NCBI RefSeq assembly: GCF_000482325.1
Contig: NZ_AXVA01000032.1
Span: 1 to 46,618 of the forward strand
Direction of reading: 5' to 3'
DNA from: Bacillus sp. UNC438CL73TsuS30
GTDB taxonomy: Bacteria > Bacillota > Bacilli > Bacillales > Cytobacillaceae
Length of the DNA stretch: 46,618 bases
A program made the position numbers and the translations under genes. The notes beneath the pieces were generated by a model. It had not been told where the DNA came from. It did not search any database and saw only the letters and a program-made list of their open reading frames with translations. The number at the start of each line of letters is the position of its first letter. Positions within the stretch are counted from its first letter, which is position 1. Below are positions 1 through 10,104 of the stretch, one piece after another.

Positions 1-4
1 AATA

Positions 5-122
<118 letters not shown>

Positions 123-131
123 ATGATGAAG

Positions 132-160
132 GACAACCTGATGAGGGTTGTCTTTTTTTT
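132..160 (+). terminator. Intrinsic terminator of the rRNA operon
   Basis: Stem GACAACC (132-138) pairs with GGTTGTC (146-152) around a 7-base loop and is followed by eight T residues. It lies ten bases after the 5S gene. The stretch from 161 to 309 is AT-rich and holds no gene or element I can support. Confidence 0.9.
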
Positions 161-309
161 GCGTTCTATGGACTTAATTACAGTAATCACCCCCTTCTCG
201 AACCCCCAAAACCTTCCTATACCTAATTACAGACAAATATCCCCAAACATTTTACCACCTCCATGTTTCACAATGACGAGATTTGGAGAAAATCATTAGT
301 ATCTGATTG

Positions 310-338
310 TTGAAACTTCAAACGCTTTTCAGTATAAT
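310..338 (+). promoter_or_regulatory. SigA-type promoter of the ctsR operon
   Basis: The -35 TTGAAA (310-315) and -10 TATAAT (333-338) are separated by exactly 17 bases. Transcription would start near 345, inside the CtsR operator. This gives a leader of roughly 125 bases before ctsR. Confidence 0.8.
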
Positions 339-341
339 TAA

Positions 342-358
342 TGTCAAATATAGTCAAA
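342..358 (+). promoter_or_regulatory. CtsR operator (tandem heptad repeat)
   Basis: TGTCAAA-TAT-AGTCAAA is a tandem direct repeat that matches the known CtsR box, RGTCAAA-NAN-RGTCAAA, apart from the first base. It begins three bases after the -10 and covers the expected start site, so bound CtsR would block initiation. This implies autoregulation of the operon with relief during heat or protein stress. Confidence 0.88.
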
Positions 359-469
359 GTCAGAAACACCAGCTAATCAATAATTTAAATAAAATTAAGC
401 AAAAGGAGGTGAATCCTGTCTGCGGCAAAATATTGAAAAAAATTAAATAAGCTGCAGCCAGTTGGGAAG

Positions 470-931
470 ATGAGAAACATCTCCGACATTATTGAAAATT
501 ATTTAAAAGCAGTGTTAGAAAAAAGCGAACAAGACCTCGTTGAAATTAAACGAAGTGAAATTGCAGATAAATTTCAATGTGTACCATCACAAATAAATTA
601 CGTAATTAATACCCGGTTTACAATAGAAAGAGGATATATTGTTGAGAGTAAACGCGGCGGTGGTGGGTATATAAGAATTACGAAAGTACAATCCCACGAA
701 TTTGCCGACCTAATCCATCATTTGATCTCACTTGTAGAGGAACGAATCAGCCAGGCAAGTGCTGAAGATGTTATTCTCCGACTTGTACATGAAGAAATTA
801 TTACAAATCGAGAAGCAAAAATCATGTTAAGTGTAATTGATCGTTCCGTTTTATATATTGAACTTCCGTACCGTGACGAATTGCGGGCAAGAATGTTAAA
901 GGCAATGTTAACTACCTTAAAATATAAATAA
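470..931 (+). CDS. ctsR: Transcriptional repressor of class III stress genes CtsR
   Basis: Dimeric repressor of clp and protein-quality-control genes. It is 153 residues, the usual family length. The N-terminal winged helix-turn-helix spans about residues 3-70, with the glycine-rich wing KRGGGGYIRI at 61-70. Arg62 in that wing corresponds to the arginine known to be phosphorylated by McsB in Geobacillus stearothermophilus CtsR. The C-terminal half is the helical dimerisation domain. ATG 470 was chosen because NISDIIE follows directly, as in relatives. The preceding GGGAAG is a poor ribosome-binding site, while a perfect AAGGAGGTG lies about 60 bases upstream at 403-411. It overlaps mcsA's earliest possible start by one base and heads the operon with mcsA, mcsB and clpC. 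Confidence 0.96.
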   Translation: MRNISDIIENYLKAVLEKSEQDLVEIKRSEIADKFQCVPSQINYVINTRFTIERGYIVESKRGGGGYIRITKVQSHEFADLIHHLISLVEERISQASAEDVILRLVHEEIITNREAKIMLSVIDRSVLYIELPYRDELRARMLKAMLTTLKYK

Positions 932-957
932 TGATACTAGCTGGAGGGGTGATGAGG

Positions 958-1506
958 ATGATATGCCAGGAATGTAATCAAAGGCCTGCAGCACTCCACT
1001 TCACAAAAATTATTAATGGTGAAAAAACAGAGGTTCATCTTTGTGAGAAATGTGCACAGGAAAAAGGGAATATGTTTATGTTAAATGGAGGCTCAAGTTT
1101 TGCCTTTAATAATTTATTAGCTGGACTGTTGAATATTGATCCTTCCTATCAAAAACAGGAAAAGAGCCCATTTCATCAGGAGGAAATTCTTCAATGCAGC
1201 CATTGCTCAATGACGTTTCCACAATTCTTAAAAATTGGACGCTTCGGATGTGCGCATTGTTATGAAACTTTTAAGGAGCAGCTAAAGCCTGTTTTAAAAC
1301 GTCTCCACAGCGGAAATTGGTCCCATAGTGGAAAGATTCCCAAAAGAATCGGTGGTGGCATTCATCTTCGAAAGCAAATCGACGAATTAAAAAATGAATT
1401 AAGAGATTTGATTACCCATGAAGAGTTTGAAAAAGCAGCAGAAGTACGTGATGAGATTCGTACACTTGAAAAACAGTTAACGGGCAGTCAGGGGGGAGGG
1501 GAATAA
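958..1506 (+). CDS. mcsA: McsA, zinc-binding activator of the arginine kinase McsB
   Basis: Adaptor that binds and activates McsB and helps deliver clients to ClpCP. Four CXXC pairs are visible: CQEC and CEKC in the first quarter, then CSHC and CAHC mid-protein. They fit two zinc sites. A C-terminal UVR-type coiled segment, rich in E and K (about residues 137-175), resembles the one in UvrB and ClpC. I placed the start at ATG 958 (182 aa) because GGAGGGG at 943-949 is correctly spaced for it and MICQEC matches relatives. Starts at 931 and 952 are in frame but too far from or too close to that site. Confidence 0.93.
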   Translation: MICQECNQRPAALHFTKIINGEKTEVHLCEKCAQEKGNMFMLNGGSSFAFNNLLAGLLNIDPSYQKQEKSPFHQEEILQCSHCSMTFPQFLKIGRFGCAHCYETFKEQLKPVLKRLHSGNWSHSGKIPKRIGGGIHLRKQIDELKNELRDLITHEEFEKAAEVRDEIRTLEKQLTGSQGGGE

Positions 1507-1507
1507 A

Positions 1508-2581
1508 ATGCCGCTTGAACGATTTATTAACCAAGCCCTTAGTTCATGGATGAGGCAGGTAGGACCTGATTCAGATATAGTACTTAGTTCACGAATCCGT
1601 TTAGCTCGAAACTTTGAGGAATATAAATTTCCGACATTATTTTCCCATGAAGAGGCAAAAGAGATTATTGCCAATATCGAGGAAGTTTTAAATAATGCAG
1701 ATATTACAAAGTTTGGGCAAATGGAATTATTAAAGATCAATGACCTACAGCCTCTTCAAAAGTTAGTTTTAGTTGAAAAACATTTAATCAGTCCTCTTCT
1801 TGCAGAAGATTCACCCTATGGAGCTGTTCTGTTAACCGAAAATGAAGAAGTTAGTATTATGGTTAATGAAGAGGATCATATCCGTATTCAGTGCCTGTTC
1901 CCCGGTTTGCAGCTAAAAGAAGCACTTGAAGCAGCGAATGAAATTGATGACTTGCTTGAAAGCCGGATTCAATATGCATTTGATGAAAAACATGGTTATT
2001 TAACAAGCTGTCCCACAAATGTGGGAACCGGTCTCCGTGCTTCCGTCATGATGCATTTGCCTGGACTAATCCTAACGCAGCAAATGAATCGGATTATCCC
2101 GGCGATTAACCAATTAGGTCTTGTAGTTAGAGGGATTTATGGTGAGGGCAGCGAAGCTTTAGGAAATATTTTTCAAATATCCAATCAAATTACTCTTGGG
2201 AAATCAGAAGAAGATATCTGCCGTGATTTAAAGGGGGTTGTTAGTCAGCTAATTTCACAAGAAAGGTCGGCTCGTGAAGCATTACGCAAAACTTCAAACA
2301 TACAATTAGAAGACAGGGTATTCAGATCGTTCGGTGTATTATCTAATAGCCGAATTATCGAATCAAAGGAAGCTGCGAAATGTTTATCCGACGTACAGCT
2401 TGGAATTGATATGGGATATATCACGAATATGCCCAAAAATATGTTAACGGAATTAATGATTTCAACCCAGCCGGGATTCTTGCAGCAATATGCAGGCGGG
2501 CCACTAAGGCCGCATGAAAGGGATATAAGGCGTGCTGCTTTAATTCGGGAACGAATAAAAATGGAAACCGATAAAAGGTGA
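1508..2581 (+). CDS. mcsB: Protein arginine kinase McsB
   Basis: Phosphorylates arginine residues on proteins, marking them for ClpCP degradation, and inactivates CtsR. The 357 residues make up a phosphagen-kinase fold: SSRIRLARN near residue 27 in the nucleotide-binding region, and the catalytic cysteine motif [14 protein letters not shown] with Cys at about 168. Near the C-terminus, [13 protein letters not shown] carries the RDXXRA signature of the phosphoarginine-sensing allosteric site. ATG 1508 is one base after the mcsA stop codon and behind a GGGGGAGGGG site, so translation is probably coupled. Confidence 0.96.
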   Translation: MPLERFINQALSSWMRQVGPDSDIVLSSRIRLARNFEEYKFPTLFSHEEAKEIIANIEEVLNNADITKFGQMELLKINDLQPLQKLVLVEKHLISPLLAEDSPYGAVLLTENEEVSIMVNEEDHIRIQCLFPGLQLKEALEAANEIDDLLESRIQYAFDEKHGYLTSCPTNVGTGLRASVMMHLPGLILTQQMNRIIPAINQLGLVVRGIYGEGSEALGNIFQISNQITLGKSEEDICRDLKGVVSQLISQERSAREALRKTSNIQLEDRVFRSFGVLSNSRIIESKEAAKCLSDVQLGIDMGYITNMPKNMLTELMISTQPGFLQQYAGGPLRPHERDIRRAALIRERIKMETDKR

Positions 2582-2594
2582 GGAGGAAGAGAAT

Positions 2595-5036
2595 ATGATG
2601 TTCGGACGTTTTACAGAAAGAGCTCAAAAGGTATTAGCGTTAGCCCAAGAGGAAGCAATCCGTCTTGGCCATAATAATATTGGAACAGAGCATATTTTAT
2701 TGGGACTGGTTCGTGAAGGGGAAGGGATTGCAGCAAAAGCACTTTATGGACTTGGTTTAGGCTCTGATAAAATTCAAAAAGAAGTTGAAAACTTAATTGG
2801 CAAAGGACAGGAAGTTCCACAAACCATTCACTATACACCAAGAGCGAAAAAAGTAATTGAATTATCAATGGATGAGGCGAGAAAGCTTGGCCATTCATAC
2901 GTTGGAACGGAACATATTCTCCTTGGTCTCATTCGTGAAGGTGAAGGAGTGGCGGCACGGGTTCTTAACAATCTAGGTGTTAGCCTTAATAAAGCACGTC
3001 AGCAAGTGTTGCAATTACTGGGCAGCAATGAGTCAGGCGGTCATCAGGGTGGAGCTTCTGCCAGCGCCAATACCCCAACACTAGACAGTCTTGCTAGAGA
3101 TTTAACGGCAATTGCAAGGGAAGGAAGCCTTGACCCAGTGATTGGCCGAAGTAAAGAAATCCAGCGTGTTATTGAGGTATTAAGCCGCCGGACAAAAAAC
3201 AACCCAGTTTTAATTGGGGAACCTGGTGTTGGTAAAACTGCAATAGCGGAAGGGCTTGCCCAGCAAATTGTTAATAATGAAGTTCCTGAGATTCTTCGGG
3301 ATAAGCGGGTCATGACGTTAGATATGGGAACGGTTGTTGCCGGTACAAAGTATCGCGGTGAGTTTGAGGACCGTTTGAAAAAGGTAATGGATGAAATCCG
3401 CCAAGCAGGTAATATCATTCTATTTATTGATGAATTACACACATTAATTGGTGCCGGTGGTGCGGAAGGTGCTATTGACGCCTCCAATATTTTAAAACCT
3501 TCTCTGGCACGCGGCGAGCTTCAGTGTATCGGTGCAACGACTCTTGATGAGTACCGTAAATACATTGAAAAGGATGCAGCGTTAGAGCGACGTTTCCAAC
3601 CGATTCGTGTCGATGAACCAACAGCTGAAGAATCGATTCAAATATTACAAGGATTGCGCGATCGCTACGAGGCACATCACCGCGTATCAATTACAGATGA
3701 AGCAATTGAAGCAGCTGTAAAATTATCGGACCGTTATATTTCTGATCGCTTCCTGCCGGATAAGGCGATTGACTTGATTGATGAAGCAGGTTCAAAAGTA
3801 CGCTTACGTTCCTATACGACTCCTCCAAACTTAAAAGAACTAGAAGTAAAGCTTGAGGATGTCCGAAAGGAAAAAGATGCTTCAGTACAAAGCCAGGAAT
3901 TTGAAAAAGCAGCATCTTTAAGGGATACGGAGCAGCGCCTGCGTGAACAGCTCGAAGAAACGAAAAAGACCTGGAAAGAAAAACAAGGAAAAGAAAATAA
4001 TGAAGTTACAGTTGAAGATATCGCGAATGTTGTTTCCAGTTGGACGGGAGTTCCAGTCTCAAGACTGGCTCAAACAGAAACAGAAAAGCTTCTTAATTTA
4101 GAGGAAATTTTACATTCTCGCTTAATTGGCCAGGAAGAAGCTGTTAAGGCGGTTTCGAAAGCAGTCCGTCGTGCACGGGCGGGATTAAAGGATCCAAAAC
4201 GCCCAATCGGTTCCTTTGTTTTCCTTGGACCTACCGGTGTCGGGAAAACAGAGTTGGCACGAGCACTTGCAGAAGCAATGTTTGGTGATGAAGAGGCAAT
4301 GATTCGGATTGATATGTCTGAATACATGGAGAAACACTCCACTTCCCGTCTAGTCGGTTCCCCTCCGGGATATGTCGGTTATGAGGAAGGCGGACAATTA
4401 ACGGAAAAAGTAAGAAGAAAACCTTATTCGGTTATTTTGCTGGATGAAATCGAAAAGGCACATCCTGATGTTTTCAATATCCTCTTGCAGGTTCTAGAAG
4501 ATGGGCGCTTAACTGACTCAAAAGGAAGAACGGTTGATTTCCGTAATACCGTCTTGATTATGACATCTAACGTGGGTGCTGAGGCATTAAAGCGAAATAA
4601 ATATGTCGGCTTTAATATCCAGGATGGTGAGCAGGATTACAAAGACATGAAGGGAAAAGTGATGGAGGAATTGAAGAAGGCCTTCCGTCCAGAGTTCTTG
4701 AACCGGATTGACGAAATCATTGTCTTCCATTCATTGGAGAGAAAGCATCTGCAGGAAATTGTTACATTATTGTCTGATCAGTTAACAAAGCGCTTAAAGG
4801 AACAAAATATTGAGCTTGAGTTAACGGAGGCAGCGAAGGATAAGATCTGCCTGGAAGGATATGATCCGGAATATGGGGCAAGACCACTGCGCCGCGCCAT
4901 TCAGAAGCATATTGAAGACCGCCTATCTGAAGAGCTGCTAAAAGGTACAGTGCTAACAGGCCAGAATGTGATTATTGATGTGGATAATGGTGAATTTACC
5001 GTAAGAACAGCGGAAAAAACAAGTCTGGCAAAATAA
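2595..5036 (+). CDS. clpC: AAA+ unfoldase ClpC, ATPase subunit of ClpCP
   Basis: Hexameric Hsp100 that unfolds proteins and feeds them to ClpP, with McsB or MecA as adaptors. Domain order in 813 residues: a duplicated Clp N-domain (about 1-150), AAA-1 with Walker A GEPGVGKT near 208, a coiled middle domain containing a UVR-like segment (about 410-475), and AAA-2 with GPTGVGKT near 545. The VGF tripeptide in KYVGFN is the ClpP-docking loop. Start ATG 2595 (MMFGRF) follows GAGGAGG at good spacing and 13 bases after mcsB. It is the last gene of the CtsR-controlled operon and is closed by a strong terminator. Confidence 0.97.
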   Translation: MMFGRFTERAQKVLALAQEEAIRLGHNNIGTEHILLGLVREGEGIAAKALYGLGLGSDKIQKEVENLIGKGQEVPQTIHYTPRAKKVIELSMDEARKLGHSYVGTEHILLGLIREGEGVAARVLNNLGVSLNKARQQVLQLLGSNESGGHQGGASASANTPTLDSLARDLTAIAREGSLDPVIGRSKEIQRVIEVLSRRTKNNPVLIGEPGVGKTAIAEGLAQQIVNNEVPEILRDKRVMTLDMGTVVAGTKYRGEFEDRLKKVMDEIRQAGNIILFIDELHTLIGAGGAEGAIDASNILKPSLARGELQCIGATTLDEYRKYIEKDAALERRFQPIRVDEPTAEESIQILQGLRDRYEAHHRVSITDEAIEAAVKLSDRYISDRFLPDKAIDLIDEAGSKVRLRSYTTPPNLKELEVKLEDVRKEKDASVQSQEFEKAASLRDTEQRLREQLEETKKTWKEKQGKENNEVTVEDIANVVSSWTGVPVSRLAQTETEKLLNLEEILHSRLIGQEEAVKAVSKAVRRARAGLKDPKRPIGSFVFLGPTGVGKTELARALAEAMFGDEEAMIRIDMSEYMEKHSTSRLVGSPPGYVGYEEGGQLTEKVRRKPYSVILLDEIEKAHPDVFNILLQVLEDGRLTDSKGRTVDFRNTVLIMTSNVGAEALKRNKYVGFNIQDGEQDYKDMKGKVMEELKKAFRPEFLNRIDEIIVFHSLERKHLQEIVTLLSDQLTKRLKEQNIELELTEAAKDKICLEGYDPEYGARPLRRAIQKHIEDRLSEELLKGTVLTGQNVIIDVDNGEFTVRTAEKTSLAK

Positions 5037-5062
5037 CGAAGGATACAATGGAAAAACACAAG

Positions 5063-5106
5063 AAGAGGTACACGTGAATATCGTTGATCGTGTGCCTCTT
5101 TATTTT
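5063..5106 (+). terminator. Intrinsic terminator after clpC
   Basis: A 12-base stem, AAGAGGTACACG (5063-5074) with CGTGTGCCTCTT (5089-5100), one G-T pair, is followed by TATTTTT. It ends the stress operon before radA. Confidence 0.85.
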
Positions 5107-5135
5107 TACATATTTATCCAATCATCTATTTGTTG

Positions 5136-5141
5136 TACAAT
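5136..5141 (+). promoter_or_regulatory. Possible -10 element of a radA promoter
   Basis: TACAAT lies 39 bases before the radA start, just downstream of the clpC terminator. The hexamer 17 bases upstream (TTTATC) is a poor -35, so this is tentative. A promoter is expected here because clpC is terminated. Confidence 0.35.
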
Positions 5142-5180
5142 AAATGTGTAGATTACTTAAAGGCAAAAGAGGTAGAAGTA

Positions 5181-6563
5181 ATGGTAAAGCGGAAAACTAA
5201 GTTCATGTGTCAGGAATGTGGATATGAATCTCCCAAATGGATGGGGAAATGCCCGGGATGCGGTCAGTGGAATAAGATGGTCGAAGAGGTCGAGGTAACG
5301 GGTGGAAATCGAAGAGGAGCCTTTGCACATGCCCAGGGGGGGGCGGCAATTCTTTCGAAAGCTATGCCGATTACGTCCATTGAAACAGGTAGTGAACCAA
5401 GGATTTTAACCAATTTGAGTGAGCTTAACCGAGTACTTGGTGGTGGAATTGTCAGGGGATCATTGGTTCTGATTGGCGGTGATCCAGGTATTGGTAAATC
5501 TACACTTCTTTTGCAGGTATCATCACAGCTCGCCCATAATGGGAATAAGGTTTTATACATATCTGGTGAAGAATCACTAAGGCAGACCAAGCTTCGTGCC
5601 GAGCGCTTAGGGGTATCTTCTGAAAACTTATTTGTGTATTCGGAAACCAGCCTAGAGGAAATTAACCGTACGATCGAAGCTGCGAATCCGGCCTTTGTCA
5701 TTATTGATTCGATTCAAACCATCTACCATCCCGAGGTTACTTCAGCCCCGGGCAGCGTTTCACAGGTTCGTGAATGTACGGCTGAGTTAATGAGAATTGG
5801 AAAGACGAAGGGAATTGCGATTTTTATTGTTGGACATGTAACGAAAGAAGGTTCAATTGCCGGTCCAAGATTATTAGAGCATATGGTTGACACCGTTTTA
5901 TATTTCGAAGGGGAACGGCATCATACGTACCGGATTTTACGTGCCGTGAAAAACCGATTTGGTTCCACGAATGAAATGGGAATTTTTGAAATGAAAGAAG
6001 CTGGCCTTGAGGAAGTGGCGAACCCTTCGGAAATTTTTCTAGAAGAGCGTTCAAGGGGGGCGGCCGGTTCAACGGTTGTCGCTTCGATGGAGGGGACACG
6101 ACCAGTATTAGTGGAAATCCAAGCACTCATTTCTCCTACAAGCTTCGGGAATCCGAGAAGAATGGCCACTGGAATCGACCATAACCGGGTTCCGCTTTTA
6201 ATGGCTGTATTGGAAAAGCGTGTCGGTATGCTGCTCGCCAATCAAGATGCCTATCTAAAGGTAGCGGGCGGAGTAAAGCTGGATGAACCGGCGATCGACT
6301 TAGCAATTGCTGTAAGCATTGCTTCGAGTTTTCGTGATCAACCGACAAGACCAACGGACTGTATTATTGGGGAAGTAGGGTTAACCGGTGAGGTCAGAAG
6401 GGTATCAAGAATTGAGCAGCGTGTTCAAGAGGCAGCAAAGCTTGGATTTGAACGAGTGATCTTACCTGCTAATAATCTAAGCGGATGGACAGGGCCAAAA
6501 GAGATTCAATTAATTGGGGTTTCATCTGTAAGTGAAGCGCTTAAAGCAGCGTTGGGAGGGTAG
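5181..6563 (+). CDS. radA: DNA repair protein RadA (Sms), DnaB-like branch-migration ATPase
   Basis: Acts in recombinational repair as a helicase that extends D-loops. Domains in 460 residues: an N-terminal zinc finger ([19 protein letters not shown]), a RecA-like ATPase with Walker [11 protein letters not shown] near residue 95-104, the RadA-specific [11 protein letters not shown] motif, and a C-terminal Lon-protease-like domain without proteolytic function. ATG 5181 was chosen over the in-frame ATG at 5130. AGAGG at 5168-5172 is well spaced for it and the protein then begins with [14 protein letters not shown], as in relatives. It lies four bases before disA and is probably co-transcribed with it. 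Confidence 0.96.
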   Translation: MVKRKTKFMCQECGYESPKWMGKCPGCGQWNKMVEEVEVTGGNRRGAFAHAQGGAAILSKAMPITSIETGSEPRILTNLSELNRVLGGGIVRGSLVLIGGDPGIGKSTLLLQVSSQLAHNGNKVLYISGEESLRQTKLRAERLGVSSENLFVYSETSLEEINRTIEAANPAFVIIDSIQTIYHPEVTSAPGSVSQVRECTAELMRIGKTKGIAIFIVGHVTKEGSIAGPRLLEHMVDTVLYFEGERHHTYRILRAVKNRFGSTNEMGIFEMKEAGLEEVANPSEIFLEERSRGAAGSTVVASMEGTRPVLVEIQALISPTSFGNPRRMATGIDHNRVPLLMAVLEKRVGMLLANQDAYLKVAGGVKLDEPAIDLAIAVSIASSFRDQPTRPTDCIIGEVGLTGEVRRVSRIEQRVQEAAKLGFERVILPANNLSGWTGPKEIQLIGVSSVSEALKAALGG

Positions 6564-6566
6564 CAG

Positions 6567-7640
6567 ATGGAAATTAAAAGGCTTGGTGAACAATCTGTAA
6601 GTGAAGTATTACCATTTATTGCACCAGGAACACCCCTTCGTGAAGGAATCGATAATGTGCTTCGGGCTAACACCGGGGGACTGATTGTAGTTGGTTATAA
6701 TGATAAGGTGAAAGGTCTTGTGGATGGCGGCTTTCAAGTGAACTGTCCATTTTCACCAAGCTTTTTATATGAACTTGCAAAGATGGATGGCGCGATTATT
6801 CTTAATGAATTGGGCACAAAAATACTCTTTGCGAACGCTCATCTTGCTCCGGACTCTACAGTGCCCTCCTCAGAAACGGGGATGCGCCACCGGACTGCTG
6901 AACGGGTAGCCAAACAAACAAAAGCGCTTGTGATTGCAATTTCCCAAAGAAGAAATGTCATTACTCTTTATCAAGGGAATTTCCGCTATGCACTTAGGGA
7001 TATCGGTGTGATTTTAACGAAGGCCAATCAAGCTGTACAAACGCTTGAAAAATATAAGGCTGTCTTAGAAGAAAGTATTACAAACTTAAGCATTTTAGAG
7101 TTTGAGGAATCTGTTACCTATACAGACTTTTTGCTAGTTCTTCATCGGTTTGAGATGGTGTTAAAAATAAAAAATGAATTACTAACTTATTTAAATGAAC
7201 TCGGAACAGAGGGAAGGCTAATCCGACTGCAAATCAATGAAATTTTAACGGAGCTGGAAGAGGAAATGATGTTAATTCTTAAGGATTATGCATTTGACCG
7301 GGAGACGAAAGCGCAGGAGGTCCTCGGCCGGTTGCAAGTCATGGCGAATCATGAAACCATAGAAGATATGGTATTATTAAAAATGATGGGCTATCAAGGA
7401 TATGTACATCTCGATGAAAATAAAAACCCAAGGGGATATCGGATTCTAAATAAAATTCCGCGGCTGCCGGCGGTAATTGTTGAAAATCTCGTAACACGTT
7501 TTGGTACGCTCCCTAAAATTATTTTTGCAACGGTAGAAGAGCTCGATGATGTGGAGGGAATTGGAGAAGTACGTGCCAAGAAGATTAAAGAGGGTCTGAG
7601 ATTGTTAAAAGAACGTCTGTATACAGAGAGACAACTTTAA
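6567..7640 (+). CDS. disA: DNA integrity scanning diadenylate cyclase DisA
   Basis: Condenses two ATP into cyclic di-AMP and reports on DNA damage; in B. subtilis it scans chromosomes before sporulation. In 357 residues the N-terminal DAC domain carries MDGAIIL (DGA near 73-75) and [10 protein letters not shown] (RHR near 108), the nucleotide-binding signatures. A helical linker follows, then a C-terminal RuvA-like helix-hairpin-helix DNA-binding domain ([16 protein letters not shown]). The family is normally an octamer. The start is three bases after radA, so the pair is likely translationally coupled. This fits RadA being a known inhibitor of DisA activity. Confidence 0.96.
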   Translation: MEIKRLGEQSVSEVLPFIAPGTPLREGIDNVLRANTGGLIVVGYNDKVKGLVDGGFQVNCPFSPSFLYELAKMDGAIILNELGTKILFANAHLAPDSTVPSSETGMRHRTAERVAKQTKALVIAISQRRNVITLYQGNFRYALRDIGVILTKANQAVQTLEKYKAVLEESITNLSILEFEESVTYTDFLLVLHRFEMVLKIKNELLTYLNELGTEGRLIRLQINEILTELEEEMMLILKDYAFDRETKAQEVLGRLQVMANHETIEDMVLLKMMGYQGYVHLDENKNPRGYRILNKIPRLPAVIVENLVTRFGTLPKIIFATVEELDDVEGIGEVRAKKIKEGLRLLKERLYTERQL

Positions 7641-7741
7641 AAGGAATATATTTCAAAATGGTTACAATTTGGAAAAATAATCATGAATCGAAGGTTTCAA
7701 ATTGATGAAAATGTTTATAATGAAATAGAGGAGGTGAAGGA

Positions 7742-8830
7742 ATGTTAAAACGAATTGTTCAAGCTTGCTTCCTCATTACCGGAGGTACGCTTGGAATCTT
7801 ATTAATCCCTGAATTACTTAAATTAATCAATATGAATGACATTCCGATTGTCAGTAACTCATATGTCACTGCTATTATAGGTGCAATTATTTTTTATCTT
7901 ATTACCTTTTGGGCAGTTGATTATGTACATGAATTTATTAAATGGACAGAGGATTCTTTAATTAAAATCCCGGTAACGGATGTACTTTTCGGCAGTATTG
8001 GGTTAATTTTTGGATTATTGGTGGCCTTTTTAATTGGCTTTGCCTTAAATGCGGTAAAGGTACCAATTTTGAATGCAGTCGCACCCATTCTACTGACCTT
8101 ATTATTTGGTTATCTCGGCTTTCAAGTTGGGTTTAAGAAACGAGATGAGTTATTAAATCTCTTTACAAACCGAATTGGAAAGAAAAAGTCAGGAGAAGAA
8201 GAACCCGAAAAGGCAGCGGTCCAGCAATTAAAAATTCTCGATACTAGCGTCATTATTGATGGTCGGGTTGCTGATATTTGCCAGACAGGATTTTTGGAAG
8301 GAACCATTGTCATTCCCCAATTTGTGCTGGAAGAGCTCCAGCATATTGCAGATTCATCCGATGTTTTAAAACGAAATCGCGGACGGAGAGGTTTGGATAT
8401 TCTTAACCGTATTCAAAAAGAGCTTGCGATAAAGGTTGAGATTTACGAGGGAGACTTTGAAGAAATTCAAGAGGTAGACAGCAAATTGGTCAAGCTTGCC
8501 AAGTTGACTAATGGCATCCTTGTGACCAATGATTTTAATTTAAACAAGGTTTGTGAATTACAGAACGTAACGGTGTTAAATATTAATGATTTAGCGAATG
8601 CAGTTAAACCGGTTGTTCTTCCGGGTGAAGAATTAACGGTGCAGGTTATTAAGGACGGAAAAGAATACCATCAGGGAGTTGCTTACCTTGATGACGGGAC
8701 TATGATTGTGGTCGAAGAAGGAAGAGAGTATATCGGTAAAAGAATTGAGGTTCTCGTAACCAGTGTTCTTCAAACATCTGCAGGAAGAATGATCTTTGCG
8801 AAACCGAAACTATTAGAAAAAGCGTTATAA
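7742..8830 (+). CDS. yacL: Membrane-anchored PIN/TRAM-domain protein (YacL family)
   Basis: Putative nuclease of unknown physiological role. About residues 1-135 hold four hydrophobic segments, so the protein is anchored in the membrane. A PIN domain follows: [14 protein letters not shown] supplies the first catalytic aspartates and TNDFNLNK a later one. The C-terminus is a TRAM-like RNA-binding domain from about residue 290 to 350. The 362 residues match the family length. GGAGGTG just before ATG 7742 is a strong ribosome-binding site. A TATAAT at 7716-7721 is a possible -10, without a convincing -35, in the 101-base gap after disA. Confidence 0.92.
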   Translation: MLKRIVQACFLITGGTLGILLIPELLKLINMNDIPIVSNSYVTAIIGAIIFYLITFWAVDYVHEFIKWTEDSLIKIPVTDVLFGSIGLIFGLLVAFLIGFALNAVKVPILNAVAPILLTLLFGYLGFQVGFKKRDELLNLFTNRIGKKKSGEEEPEKAAVQQLKILDTSVIIDGRVADICQTGFLEGTIVIPQFVLEELQHIADSSDVLKRNRGRRGLDILNRIQKELAIKVEIYEGDFEEIQEVDSKLVKLAKLTNGILVTNDFNLNKVCELQNVTVLNINDLANAVKPVVLPGEELTVQVIKDGKEYHQGVAYLDDGTMIVVEEGREYIGKRIEVLVTSVLQTSAGRMIFAKPKLLEKAL

Positions 8831-8863
8831 GTGATACAGTAGTGATAGAATTGGGGTTTTAAA

Positions 8864-9553
8864 ATGGGCTACCAAGTCATTCTCCCGGCTGCAGGTCAGG
8901 GAAAAAGAATGGGTGCAGGGAAAAATAAGCTGTTGCTTGAGTTAAACGCTATTCCTGTATTGATCCATACATTAAGGGTGTTCGAAGAGGACGAAAAATG
9001 TGAGGGCATAATATTAGCGATACATCCCCAGGATGAAGCTGAATTTAATTTCTTGCTTAAACAATATCAGATTGGGAAAGTTAAAGGCCTGGTACCGGGT
9101 GGAAAAGAACGTCAGCACAGTATCCATCATGCATTGAAAACAGTGAAGGATGGCGAAATGATTCTTGTTCATGATGCCGCCCGACCCTTTATTAGAAAAG
9201 AACAAATTCACCGTCTGATAATAGCAGCGGAAGAAACTGGTGCGGCGATTATTGGCGTACCGGCAAAAGACACGATGAAAACAGTACGCAATCAAACAGT
9301 GCTGGGAACAGTCGAACGAACTAGCTTGTGGGCAGTACAAACCCCACAAGCTTTTCGCATGTCCATTTTGCTTGAAGCCTATGAAAATGCAGAAAGTGAC
9401 CACTTTTTAGGGACAGATGATGCAAGCTTAGTGGAGAGAATCCCCCACCCCGTTACAGTGGTGGAAGGGGATTATGATAATATTAAGCTAACAACACCGG
9501 AGGATTTATTTTTTGCCGAAGCAATATTGAAAAAAAGAAAAGGGAGTTTTTAA
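8864..9553 (+). CDS. ispD: 2-C-methyl-D-erythritol 4-phosphate cytidylyltransferase
   Basis: Third step of the non-mevalonate (MEP) isoprenoid pathway: joins CTP and MEP to give CDP-methylerythritol. The N-terminal [16 protein letters not shown] (residues 7-22) is the CTP-binding loop; VHDAARPF and the GTDDASLVE segment are further family signatures. The length of 229 residues is normal. It is followed after two bases by ispF, the enzyme two steps later, an arrangement usual in Bacillaceae. Confidence 0.95.
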   Translation: MGYQVILPAAGQGKRMGAGKNKLLLELNAIPVLIHTLRVFEEDEKCEGIILAIHPQDEAEFNFLLKQYQIGKVKGLVPGGKERQHSIHHALKTVKDGEMILVHDAARPFIRKEQIHRLIIAAEETGAAIIGVPAKDTMKTVRNQTVLGTVERTSLWAVQTPQAFRMSILLEAYENAESDHFLGTDDASLVERIPHPVTVVEGDYDNIKLTTPEDLFFAEAILKKRKGSF

Positions 9554-9555
9554 AG

Positions 9556-10038
9556 ATGTATCGAATTGGACAAGGCTTTGATGTTCACCAATTAACGGAA
9601 GGACGCCCGCTTATTATCGGTGGTATAAAAATCCCTTACGAAAAAGGGCTGTTGGGCCATTCTGATGCCGATGTATTATTACATACTGTTTCGGATGCCT
9701 GTCTTGGCGCAATTGGAGAAGGGGACATCGGCAGGCACTTTCCGGATACCGATCCAAATTTTAAGGATGCCGATTCTGCAAAGTTGATGGAGCACGTATG
9801 GGAGCTCGTGAAAGAAAAAGGCTATGAGCTCGTAAATGCCGATTGCACTATTATTGCGCAAAAGCCAAAAATGGCTCCTTATATTGAGCAGATGAAAGGG
9901 CGGATTGCTGAATTACTTGAAGCAGCACCGGACCAGGTCAATGTAAAAGCTACCACTACAGAAAAACTCGGCTTTACCGGAAGACAAGAGGGAATTGCAG
10001 CTCAGGCTGTTGTGTTATTAAAGAAAATAAATGCTTAA
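9556..10038 (+). CDS. ispF: 2-C-methyl-D-erythritol 2,4-cyclodiphosphate synthase
   Basis: Fifth step of the MEP pathway: cyclises CDP-methylerythritol phosphate with release of CMP. The 160-residue protein opens with the metal-site motif GFDVHQL (Asp8 and His10), and the third metal ligand is His in [10 protein letters not shown] near 34-38. The C-terminal [14 protein letters not shown] is also typical. It works as a homotrimer. It is tightly linked to ispD upstream. The next gene, gltX, appears to have its own promoter. Confidence 0.95.
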   Translation: MYRIGQGFDVHQLTEGRPLIIGGIKIPYEKGLLGHSDADVLLHTVSDACLGAIGEGDIGRHFPDTDPNFKDADSAKLMEHVWELVKEKGYELVNADCTIIAQKPKMAPYIEQMKGRIAELLEAAPDQVNVKATTTEKLGFTGRQEGIAAQAVVLLKKINA

Positions 10039-10054
10039 TCTTTACACTTTACAG

Positions 10055-10063
10055 TGGTAAAAT
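10055..10063 (+). promoter_or_regulatory. Possible extended -10 promoter for gltX
   Basis: TGGTAAAAT is an extended -10 (TGn plus TAAAAT), 41 bases before the gltX start. The hexamer 17 bases upstream, TTAATC, is a weak -35, which extended -10 promoters tolerate. Confidence 0.4.
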
Positions 10064-10104
10064 ATCAGGTGAAAACAATTCCAAAAGTGGAGGCACTATA
10101 TATC

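Noticed and set aside
265..290. Possible SigB promoter upstream of ctsR (GTTTCA-14-GGAGAA)
   Set aside because: SigB control of this operon is known in B. subtilis, but the -10 here departs too far from GGGTAT to call.
3044..3487. 147-codon frame on the minus strand within clpC
   Set aside because: Low-complexity Ser/Pro-rich shadow of a conserved coding region; similar minus-strand frames under radA, rpoC and tuf were rejected for the same reason.
7702..7721. TTGATG and TATAAT before yacL as a promoter pair
   Set aside because: The hexamers are only eight bases apart; only the -10 is mentioned, tentatively, in the yacL entry.
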